A DNA stretch of 64,000 bases from Metabacillus bambusae (GTDB lineage Bacteria; Bacillota; Bacilli; Bacillales; Bacillaceae), in assembly GCF_017497975.1 (NCBI RefSeq), contig NZ_JAGDEL010000003.1, forward strand, positions 186,001 to 250,000, in the 5' to 3' direction. Every line of letters begins with the position of its first letter. Within the stretch, counting starts at the first letter, position 1. Below are positions 37,184 through 44,167 of the stretch, one piece after another. Both the position numbers and the translations under genes were made by a program. The notes beneath the pieces were generated by a model that had not been told where the DNA came from, made no database searches, and worked only from the letters and a program-made list of their open reading frames with translations.

Positions 37184-37571
37184 TATGAATAACCTCATGA
37201 ATTGCTTGTTTCATTATGTTCACCATGGCCATAAGAACTTCCATCGTACTAACAAGTGGAGGCATAAAGACAATGACATCTCCCATTGGTCTTGTCAGCA
37301 TTCCAAGCTCTCTCATTTTTAACGAAACGTGATAGCCCATCCTTCTTTGTATCGGAAAGCTTATGATCGCATCATCTAATTGCTTTTTCCTGTGCCCATG
37401 GACATTAAGCCATACAGACGAAAATCCATCGAAATTCTCCTTGCCATCAATGTCCTTCACTTTTATACCTACGCCACTATCAATGATTAAAGGATCTTTA
37501 TCATAATCCTTCATTTGTGTAAAGGGTAACCATAAGTACTTTTTGCTTTTTTCAATCAACTCTTGTTTCAT
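37173..37571 (-). pseudogene. bioA: BioA with large in-frame internal deletion
   Basis: The 132-residue frame joins the first 70 or so residues of DAPA aminotransferase ([20 protein letters not shown]...[21 protein letters not shown]) directly to the last 60 ([31 protein letters not shown]...[12 protein letters not shown]). About 310 residues are lost, including the PLP-binding Lys. The reading frame and overlaps with bioW and bioF are kept, so translation coupling may survive while the enzyme cannot work. Confidence 0.9.
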
Positions 37572-38334
37572 GATCTTCCTCCAATTGAACTAGAATTGGT
37601 TGTTCTTCTAAATAAGACATGTATGTATTGATATCAGATAACGTGTCAACAAAAAAGATACGGCATCCTCTCTCATCACCAAAGTGTTTAAGCTGCGTTA
37701 TACGTTGATAACCTATGTTTTTACTAGCCACATAGCCTGTAATGTAATCTGGGTCATCTGACCAACATAATTCTGCAATGGTTAATTCGTGATTACACAC
37801 TTTAGTAGCAAGTACAAGCGCTTCCTTTAACCTCGGGTTAGTAGGAACTGCTTTTGATTTAGCCCATTTTTCAAAATTTCCCGTTTGCCAATCCATTCTA
37901 GAGACACGAACACCTTTATCTGTTCTCCCATCTATCCGCTCCCCCGTTTGAATATCAATTAGGATAGCTCCTCTAACTCCATATTCAGGGATTTGCTTAT
38001 AGGCTTTTTCAATAATGTTTTTAGGGACACCCGTTTTCTTAAGCAGATATCTAGCTAGCTCTTGTCCTTCTTTAACTGTAGTCACTTCATTTGTTTGGAC
38101 TGGCAAAGGATTCACTAGTTTAATAGGTTGATTTACAATTTCAAATTGAATTTGAAAAAAATCTGGTTTTCCTCTTGAGTGATTTAACGCTTTTTCTAGT
38201 AATGTATTCACTGACATCCTTAAATCACTATAGGAAGAGAGTAGTTCACCACCAGAAATATGCTTTCCTCCATTTTCATGTGATTCCTTTTCTGAAGCTC
38301 GCATTCTTACACTATATAATCTACTCTGATCCAT
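37552..38334 (-). CDS. bioW: BioW, pimeloyl-CoA ligase
   Basis: A 260-residue 6-carboxyhexanoate-CoA ligase, full length for the family. It starts [25 protein letters not shown] and includes [31 protein letters not shown] and [35 protein letters not shown], typical of BioW. It activates pimelate for biotin synthesis. It is the first gene of the operon, about 80 bases downstream of the nearer BirA operator, and overlaps bioA by 20 bases. Confidence 0.93.
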   Translation of the reverse strand: MDQSRLYSVRMRASEKESHENGGKHISGGELLSSYSDLRMSVNTLLEKALNHSRGKPDFFQIQFEIVNQPIKLVNPLPVQTNEVTTVKEGQELARYLLKKTGVPKNIIEKAYKQIPEYGVRGAILIDIQTGERIDGRTDKGVRVSRMDWQTGNFEKWAKSKAVPTNPRLKEALVLATKVCNHELTIAELCWSDDPDYITGYVASKNIGYQRITQLKHFGDERGCRIFFVDTLSDINTYMSYLEEQPILVQLEEDHETRVD

Positions 38335-38415
38335 GCATGTCTCTCCTAAACTTAGTTATAACTGGAAAAATTTTAATTCTTGATTGAATTCTATAATGTG
38401 TGTGTATTTGATTTA

Positions 38416-38446
38416 TTGTAAACCGAATACACAATTTAGTTTACAA
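38416..38446 (-). promoter_or_regulatory. BirA operator 1 (biotin repressor box)
   Basis: TTGTAAAC-N15-GTTTACAA is a perfect inverted repeat that fits the Firmicutes BirA consensus. It is the one nearer to bioW. Confidence 0.88.
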
Positions 38447-38459
38447 TAAATCATTAAAA

Positions 38460-38490
38460 TTGTTAACTGTTATTGAAAATTAGTTAACAT
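38460..38490 (-). promoter_or_regulatory. BirA operator 2
   Basis: TTGTTAAC-N15-GTTAACAT, a second BirA box 13 bases from the first. Paired boxes before one operon suggest either tight repression or a lost divergent biotin-related gene. Confidence 0.8.
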
Positions 38491-38524
38491 AAGATTGAGG
38501 TTTAAGGAGAGATCCATATCATTT

Positions 38525-38725
38525 TTATCCCTTCACACGACCAATTGATAACCCTTGTCCAACTTGCAGTATAATAGATTCGAAATTAGGATCATTCGGC
38601 ATACGTTCATTAAATGCACGCATGTTTTCAGTCCGTACATCAACATGAGAGTTTCATATAAACGTCCACCTCGTAACACATTATCCGCAACAATCAGTGC
38701 ACCTGGATTGGCTAAACGTGTTTAG
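38525..38725 (-). pseudogene. SAM-dependent O-methyltransferase C-terminal remnant
   Basis: Over two frames: LANPGALIVADNVLRGGRLYE, then VRTENMRAFNERMPNDPNFESIILQVGQGLSIGRVKG and stop. This is the C-terminal end of COG4122-type O-methyltransferases. The SAM-binding half is missing. Confidence 0.75.
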
Positions 38726-38814
38726 TTAAAATTCATTAAAAACAATTTTACTCATTTCTATTTCCCCGTTCTCTCTATTTGATTTGATTATAATGAGTGT
38801 TCTATGATAATGCA

Positions 38815-38863
38815 TAAAAAAATCCCGAATATTGGACTTTTTATAAGTGTCCATTATTCGGGA
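38815..38863 (-). terminator. Terminator of the S1-domain gene
   Basis: ATCCCGAATA.TGGAC...GTCCA.TATTCGGGAT, then seven T on the minus strand. Confidence 0.85.
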
Positions 38864-38946
38864 TAAAGTTCAAAGCAGGGTTAACCATGCTTTTTTTAAA
38901 AGAAAAGTTCATTTATCTATATAATGAAGTATTAAAAAAGCAACAG

Positions 38947-39396
38947 TTATCCGCGTCTTCCGCCTCTACCGCCCCGTTTTGATTCTGTACTACGTTTAAG
39001 GGTGGATAAATTCTCTTCACTACTCTTTAAAAAACGAACCATTTTATCTTCAAAATTTTCCTTTGGTTTGAAATTGCTTTTTGAACGGAAGTCTTTGGAT
39101 CTGCTATCAGATCTTCCCTGGCGTGGTGGGCGTTGGGAATAAGAAGAGGTTTGTCCTTCTGGTCTATCTATAGCTTTTTTGATGGACAAGGCCGTTTTTC
39201 CGTCTTTCTCACTAATTATTTTTACTTCAACTTGGTCGCCTACTTTTAGATGGTCATTAACATCTTTTACATAGCTATCCGCTACTTCACTGATATGCAC
39301 AAGACCTGTTGAACCTCCGGGTAATTCTACGAATGCTCCAAAATTAGTGATGCCTGTTACTTTACCTTGTACCTTGCTTCCAACTTCAATTGACAT
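38947..39396 (-). CDS. S1-domain RNA-binding protein, YabR-like
   Basis: 149 residues. The N-terminal 70 form a single S1 domain (MSIEVGSKVQGKVTGITNFGAFVELPGGSTGLVHISEVA...VKIISEKDGKTALSIKKA). A basic, Arg/Ser/Gln-rich tail follows and ends in KRGGRGGRRG. It is close to B. subtilis YabR and to general stress protein 13/CvfD, which bind ribosomes or RNA. The tail is longer than in YabR (128). The context is not the divIC-spoIIE region, so this may be a paralogue. Confidence 0.85.
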   Translation of the reverse strand: MSIEVGSKVQGKVTGITNFGAFVELPGGSTGLVHISEVADSYVKDVNDHLKVGDQVEVKIISEKDGKTALSIKKAIDRPEGQTSSYSQRPPRQGRSDSRSKDFRSKSNFKPKENFEDKMVRFLKSSEENLSTLKRSTESKRGGRGGRRG

Positions 39397-39485
39397 AAAT
39401 ATAATGTTCCCCCTTAATAATGTAAAAACACTTCATTATACCAGATTGAAGATAATAATATCAAATAGAGCTATTTTCTTCTTAT

Positions 39486-39605
39486 TTGCTAATTCGTCCT
39501 TCTAACCAAAGCAATAGTACATTTTTTTGCACCTTCATTTATTAAACGATGCGTTGTAGCTTCACCAATACCACTTGAAACACCTGTAATGAAAGTACTA
39601 TTAAT
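39486..39605 (-). pseudogene. Short-chain dehydrogenase N-terminal fragment
   Basis: Reads STFITGVSSGIGEATTHRLINEGAKKCTIALVRR then stops. The TGVSSGIGEAT block is the NAD(P)-binding loop of SDR enzymes. Only about 38 residues remain. Confidence 0.6.
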
Positions 39606-39787
39606 AGCATATAAGTGTCCAATTACAAAAGTCTCTAATAACATTTAATATTTACATTTATAGTTTCTGATGAGGTTATGGAGTGATATAAAAAAGAGAG
39701 GTTTTTCATTTTTTTCTTTGAGTAGAATTAAATAATACTAAGGCTGTTTTCGCAAACTTTGTTGCTATTAACCTAGTAATGCGGTGT

Positions 39788-39916
39788 GGTTGATTTCCAC
39801 TCCAGTTGCTCGCTTTCCGCGGGGCGGGCGGTGAGCCTCCTCGGCGTAAACGCCTGCATGAGTCTCACCTATCCCGCTGCACCCGCAGGAGTCTCGCACC
39901 CCCGCTCCAATCAACC
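39788..39916. repeat. GC-rich interspersed repeat element
   Basis: The ends GGTTGATT/AATCAACC are inverted. The interior (GCTCGCTTTCCGCGGGGCGG...GTGAGCCTCCTCGGCG...CGCAGGAGTCTCGCACC) is far more GC-rich than its surroundings. The sequence is of a kind I know from many Bacillus intergenic regions, where it occurs in numerous copies. No coding content. Confidence 0.8.
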
Positions 39917-40036
39917 TGAATTAGTTTTTGTTTTAAAAGCCTTTTAGAAAATAGCCAATAATAAAAATAAGAAGGTTTAGAACGTTTATTGAAGGGTATA
40001 AGTTGGTTAAATCATAATATATATGGAGGTTCTACT

Positions 40037-40150
40037 ATGGTTGTGAAAAGAATTAAAGAAATTCTGAAAAATCCTAAAGTAAAGGAAGCAGTAACTGAAA
40101 AAGTAATACCGGCTATTAAAAAGGAAATAAAAAAGAAAAATAATAGATGA
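40037..40150 (+). CDS. Small basic peptide
   Basis: 37 residues, MVVKRIKEILKNPKVKEAV...IPAIKKEIKKKNNR, with a net charge of about +10. It is probably an amphipathic helix. TATGGAGG lies seven bases before ATG, a strong site. It follows the GC-rich repeat. I do not recognise a family. Confidence 0.55.
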   Translation: MVVKRIKEILKNPKVKEAVTEKVIPAIKKEIKKKNNR

Positions 40151-40509
40151 AGTGGAAAACGATTGTATTTTAATTTCAAATCAATCATTCTTGACATAAT
40201 TTTTATCATAATCGTATTCCTATCGATCAACATCCCATTATATGTACTGAGAACAATCTTTCTTTCTATGTTCATACTATCAACTAGATTGTTTGCAAGG
40301 ATCATGATTGTAACTTCCTTACATTTGAGTAAATAACCCTATTACTTTATTGATACAAATCGCCAATTTTTGTCCTAGTGAACCAATTATTCTCTTCAAG
40401 CTTCAAAGGTAAGGGTTATTTTGTGAACTAAAGGATTTATTTGTCTAGTAATTACGATCATGAACATTGAGTTTCTTTTTTTTGCTTTTCTTTTCATTGC
40501 TTTTCTATC
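40151..40509. other. Intergenic region, nothing recognised
   Basis: AT-rich DNA without coding texture. A short repeat GTAAGGGTTATTTTGTGAACT is near 40409. It leads into the antisense promoter of TA copy 2. Confidence 0.35.
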
Positions 40510-40680
40510 ATTAAATCTTTGGTTATAATATTAGTAGAAAAGCATAAATTAAAAAAGACTGTTCGGTGCTGGTACACCAAACAGTCAAACATTAGCAGGT
40601 TCCCTTCAAAGGGGATCAGCGTGTTAAGGTAAATAACTCACCCTATTGCACTTCAACGCTCAAGGGTGGGTTATTTTTTG
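40510..40680 (+). ncRNA. Predicted antisense (antitoxin) RNA, type I TA copy 2
   Basis: Shares with copy 1 the blocks AAATCTTTGGTTATA, AAAAAAGACTGTTCGGTGCT and AGGTTCCC.TCAAAGGG, and the terminal hairpin 40632-40675 (AATAACTCACCCT/AGGGTGGGTTATT plus T-run). Inferred to pair with the toxin mRNA 3' end. Confidence 0.5.
40551..40586 (-). terminator. Toxin mRNA terminator, TA copy 2
   Basis: GACTGTTTGGTGT/GCACCGAACAGTC-type stem followed on the minus strand by six T, as in copy 1. Confidence 0.7.
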
Positions 40681-40757
40681 TCTCTAAAAGATATGATCGA
40701 CAATTCCAAACTTGTAAATGCTATCATAAGCATTAACGTCTGAAATACTGTCATCAT
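40671..40757 (-). CDS. Holin-like type I toxin peptide, copy 2
   Basis: A 28-residue peptide starting MMTVFQTLMLMIAFTSLE and ending ISFRDKK. It differs from copy 1 at about five positions, including Val to Glu and Thr to Ser inside the helix. AAAGGG lies upstream of an in-frame ATGCATATGATG cluster. The Glu within the hydrophobic core could weaken membrane insertion, so copy 2 may be on its way to inactivity or have different properties. Confidence 0.8.
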   Translation of the reverse strand: MMTVFQTLMLMIAFTSLELSIISFRDKK

Positions 40758-40769
40758 ATGCATAACCCT

Positions 40770-41130
40770 TTTTCTGTCTGGGGTAATGCTGACCACCCTT
40801 GCGTAACCTGACTATTGCAATTCTATTATATCAAAAACAAAACAAACGTTCTTGTCTTGAGGATTAATAATTTAAAGTCATTACTTCTCTTATCAGTTTT
40901 TTCACCAGTTTGAGAAATTTGAAGGATTTCTAGAAGCTCATTCTTGATCTTTGGAAGAAATGGGAAAAGAAGCAATAAATAACTTTTCTATATGAGTTTT
41001 TGATAAATAATCTCAAATTGATATTTGTTTCATCTCGATTTGAGATATATAATAAAGACAAGAAAATAAAGCAATCGCTTACAAGACTGTAACTTCAACG
41101 TTACTTCTTATACATAAGGAGGACTTACCT
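40770..41130. other. Intergenic region before a small gene
   Basis: Holds the toxin promoter on the minus strand (near 40800-40850) and, near 41020-41110, the promoter of the following small gene. No other gene seen. Confidence 0.35.
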
Positions 41131-41277
41131 ATGAGCCAATTAGCAAGAGAATCTAAAGTGAAAAGTTTATTAGAAAAACAAAAATTCAATCAAAAAGAAA
41201 TTTCACAAATGACAGATTCACAGATTGAATATTATCACTGGCTCTATTTTGAAGATTCTGTTTACGATTATATGTAA
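41131..41277 (+). CDS. Small acidic-tailed protein, unknown
   Basis: 48 residues: MSQLARESKVKSLLEKQKF, then NQKEISQMTDSQIEYYHWLYFED and end YDYM. It looks like two short helices with the motif EISQMTDSQIEYY, reminiscent of very small Bacillus proteins such as the BH0509 type. AAGGAGG lies eight bases upstream of ATG, and a strong terminator follows. Function unknown. Confidence 0.6.
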   Translation: MSQLARESKVKSLLEKQKFNQKEISQMTDSQIEYYHWLYFEDSVYDYM

Positions 41278-41310
41278 GTTGAAAATAAAATAATATTAAT
41301 TGATAATAAT

Positions 41311-41341
41311 AAAAGCCTTTGTACCGAGTACAAAGGCTTTA
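41311..41341. terminator. Bidirectional terminator
   Basis: AAAGCCTTTGTAC/GTACAAAGGCTTT hairpin between convergent genes. Confidence 0.85.
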
Positions 41342-41389
41342 TTGTACGTTTTAAGATTATTATTGAAGTAAAACCTTTTAGTTGCCCAA

Positions 41390-41845
41390 CTATAATTTAT
41401 GTATTTTTGATAACAAATCTTCAAATAAGTCTTTCTGAGAAGGGAAAAGCCTATCAGGTAATGAATCCAACGAAAAGAATTTAACATCCAACGATTCATT
41501 ATTTAGAGTAATATCACCTTTAAAATCTTTACACTTAAAGAGTATTATCACATCATAAAATTTGTGCCCATTTTCTAGAATCTGTTTCCTACCATTGCCT
41601 GAATAGACATTAAATAATTCCATTTCACCCAGAATAATTCCCGTTTCTTCGTAAAGTTCCCTTCTTGCAGTTTCCTCAGCTGACTCTCCTAATTCCATAA
41701 ACCCACCAGGTACTCCCCAATATTCATTATCTGACCGTTTATGAAGTAATAACCGATTGTGTTCATCTAAAACTAATGCACCTGCTGCAACTAAAATGAC
41801 ATAATTATTTCCGACCATATTTCTTATATATTTAATGTAATCCAC
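41390..41845 (-). CDS. Nudix hydrolase
   Basis: 151 residues with a complete Nudix box GGFMELGESAEETARRELYEETGI at about residues 46-68. The preceding VLVAAGALVLDEHNRLLLHKRSDNEYWGVPGG is typical of the family. It hydrolyses a nucleoside-diphosphate derivative; the substrate is unknown. It follows a paralogous Nudix gene by 20 bases on the same strand, so the two form a small operon. Confidence 0.9.
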   Translation of the reverse strand: MDYIKYIRNMVGNNYVILVAAGALVLDEHNRLLLHKRSDNEYWGVPGGFMELGESAEETARRELYEETGIILGEMELFNVYSGNGRKQILENGHKFYDVIILFKCKDFKGDITLNNESLDVKFFSLDSLPDRLFPSQKDLFEDLLSKIHKL

Positions 41846-41865
41846 TTAATTTCTCCTTCCCTGAT

Positions 41866-42348
41866 TTATTTACTTGTGCTAAATGATGAATCTAATTCCC
41901 AAAAGTAATCTCCTATCGTATCTATTAGAGCTTTTGCCCTTTTTTCAAGATTTTTTGGAAGATTATCTCTACTGAAATATTCAAGACTTATACTTTCTCC
42001 ATCATTCATTTCAAATTGCCCACTAACATCTATAGCACGGTAAAGGTTAATTACACTATATGTTTCATCCCCATTTGGATAACGAAAATAATATTGAGGA
42101 CCTGAAAATACATTTATTAATTCAAAGTTTTTAGCTTCAAGACCTGTTTCTTCTTTTAATTCACGAGAAGCAGTTTCTTCTAAGGTTTCCCTTAGTTCCA
42201 TTGAACCGCCAGGAAGTCCCCAATCATAAGTATCTGAACGATGCTGGAAGAGAACTTCCTTTTTCTCATTTACTACAAGTATAGTTGCACCAACACTAAT
42301 AATAGGGTGATTACCGATTAATTTCCTTAACTCGTATATATAGTTCAT
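41866..42348 (-). CDS. Nudix hydrolase (tandem paralogue)
   Basis: 160 residues with Nudix box GGSMELRETLEETASRELKEETGL. Its N-terminus (MNYIYELRKLIGNHPIISVGATILV) parallels the downstream gene (MDYIKYIRNMVGNNYVILVAAGALV), which shows a tandem duplication. GAGGTCAA-type site upstream of ATG. Substrate unknown. Confidence 0.9.
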   Translation of the reverse strand: MNYIYELRKLIGNHPIISVGATILVVNEKKEVLFQHRSDTYDWGLPGGSMELRETLEETASRELKEETGLEAKNFELINVFSGPQYYFRYPNGDETYSVINLYRAIDVSGQFEMNDGESISLEYFSRDNLPKNLEKRAKALIDTIGDYFWELDSSFSTSK

Positions 42349-42580
42349 AAATTGACCTCCTCGTATTATGTGTGTAAGCCCCTCAACTACCTTACCCGTT
42401 AGGAATATTTAACATCCTAATGAAATTTTTCGATGATCTTTATTTCGTTCTTTAACAACTGACCTAAGCAAAAAGACACAAACTTAATACTTGAGCCTAA
42501 TCGTTGAAGATAGTTTTGAAAGGTAAGAAATTACTAGGTTAATGAAAATCTACCAGCTGCTCAATAATATCCAGCACCAC

Positions 42581-43435
42581 TTACACTCTAACTATTTGGG
42601 TATCATGTGCAAATTCTACATTTAGACCAGAATCTTTTAACTTCGTTTCTAGTTCTTTAAACTCGCTAAAACTCAATCCGTTAGGTTCTTCAATATGTGT
42701 TAATAATACCTTTTTAGCTTTAAGAATCTTAACTACATCTATAGTCTCTGTAAAAGTTGCTTCCTCATTAAAGACTGGGTGATCCTTTGACATTAACCTT
42801 TCACCAGTTAATGGATGAAACTCAAATATACCCACTGGCAATATTGCGAGGTCAACATATAATACCATCCTGTCTGGTTTCCAATTATTTAATTCATCCA
42901 TAGCAATGAGCACTTTTTTATTTTCACTTTCTAGCATAAAAGCATAAACATAATCCTCTGCCAATCGAAATGGAGAAATCTTTGTGCCATTTAATGAAAA
43001 ACTTTCACCATCTTTCAATTTATTTAAATTTGCAAATCCTTGTGTTTCAAAAAAATCCAAATGGTCGCCACTACCAAGAAATGTTTTGAAATCCTTTTCT
43101 ACCTGTTCAGGAAGATAAATGTCGATTTTTTTGTTTTGAGGGGGATGGTTAGTCCAGTCTGCACTTAAGGTTTCGATTATTCTTCTACCCATTACGTGGT
43201 CTGGGTGCCAATGTGAATATATTATTCCTTTAACCTCATCAATCGAAGAACGATTGATTTGATGGTAAATATCTTCTGGTGTATCAATTAATAAATTAGG
43301 ACCATGAACAAATATGCTTGGACCCATTCTGCTATAAGGAACCCCTTTATCCCTTGCTTCTAAACAAACCTTACAATTGCAAAGTGGTCGTGGTATTGTA
43401 ATTGCACCACCAGATCCAAGAAATTCAATTTCCAT
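42581..43435 (-). CDS. MBL-fold metallohydrolase, PhnP-like
   Basis: About 284 residues of the metallo-beta-lactamase fold. MEIEFLGSGGAITIPRPLCNCKVC begins the domain, with a Cys cluster (CNCKVC) like the structural zinc site of PhnP. The metal motif is SHWHPDH, and later ligands include Asp in IAMDELNNW and the His of LLTHIEEPNG. Likely a phosphodiesterase acting on a cyclic phosphate. I chose ATG 43435 (GAAGGGG upstream); the frame extends 17 codons further. Confidence 0.82.
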   Translation of the reverse strand: MEIEFLGSGGAITIPRPLCNCKVCLEARDKGVPYSRMGPSIFVHGPNLLIDTPEDIYHQINRSSIDEVKGIIYSHWHPDHVMGRRIIETLSADWTNHPPQNKKIDIYLPEQVEKDFKTFLGSGDHLDFFETQGFANLNKLKDGESFSLNGTKISPFRLAEDYVYAFMLESENKKVLIAMDELNNWKPDRMVLYVDLAILPVGIFEFHPLTGERLMSKDHPVFNEEATFTETIDVVKILKAKKVLLTHIEEPNGLSFSEFKELETKLKDSGLNVEFAHDTQIVRV

Positions 43436-43530
43436 TCTTATCAATACCCCTTCAGTTAAGTATACTTCCATTTGATTAAAGTACATATTTCTTCACTTAA
43501 GGTCTAATTTCCTTTATTCCAAAAAGAAAA

Positions 43531-43560
43531 AGCGCCCTTCTTTATTGAAGAATTGCGCCC
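43531..43560. repeat. Dispersed palindromic repeat R2, copy 1
   Basis: GCGCCCTTCTTTATTGAAGAATTGCGCCC, an imperfect hairpin. Related copies at 45941 and 56092. Confidence 0.65.
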
Positions 43561-43630
43561 GATTATGAGAGACTACTTATAATTAGGTACCTAAACCCCG
43601 GTGAGATATAAATTTCACGTAGTCTGCCTC

Positions 43631-44167
43631 TTAGATAACTTCAGCTTTCTTTTTTCGAATAAAACTCCAAAAGCTACAAACACACAACACGATCCCAAAA
43701 ACAGTAATAAAGACAACAGGAGAAATTACTTTAATAAAAGAAAACCCAATCATAATAACACCGACAATTAAATAGTGATTAACATTATGTAATCGATAGG
43801 TCTTCTGCTCTATATGCCATGCACGAAAGTAACCCTGTAAAAATCCTAAGATGATTTGCAATAGAAGTGCAGCATAGGGAAGAAATTCAAGCGGATTTTT
43901 TATACAGCCTACGAGTATATAGACAAATCCCATCCCTGCGTAAATAAAAGGGATATAAGAATTGTTCTTATTCTTTTTCGACTGAAAGACACGATATCCC
44001 CAAGCAGCCGCAAAAGAAAATGCGGCAAATAACCATGCAAATAAGGTGAAGGTCAAAGATACTTCTTTTAACCAAACGATATAATATGGAAATATAGCGA
44101 CCTGTCCAACTGTTACAACAAGAGGGATATACCGTTCACTTTTATTCTTCATGTTGTGCTCCTTCAC
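43631..44167 (-). CDS. Membrane partner of the FAD oxidoreductase
   Basis: 178 residues with about five hydrophobic helices (YIPLVVTVGQVAIFPYYIVWL, FTLFAWLFAAFSFAAAWGY, PFIYAGMGFVYILVGC, others) and a basic C-terminus FIRKKKAEVI. Its start overlaps the stop of the upstream oxidase gene by four bases, implying joint production. It may give the oxidase a quinone or membrane docking site; that is inference. No family recognised. Confidence 0.65.
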   Translation of the reverse strand: MKEHNMKNKSERYIPLVVTVGQVAIFPYYIVWLKEVSLTFTLFAWLFAAFSFAAAWGYRVFQSKKNKNNSYIPFIYAGMGFVYILVGCIKNPLEFLPYAALLLQIILGFLQGYFRAWHIEQKTYRLHNVNHYLIVGVIMIGFSFIKVISPVVFITVFGIVLCVCSFWSFIRKKKAEVI

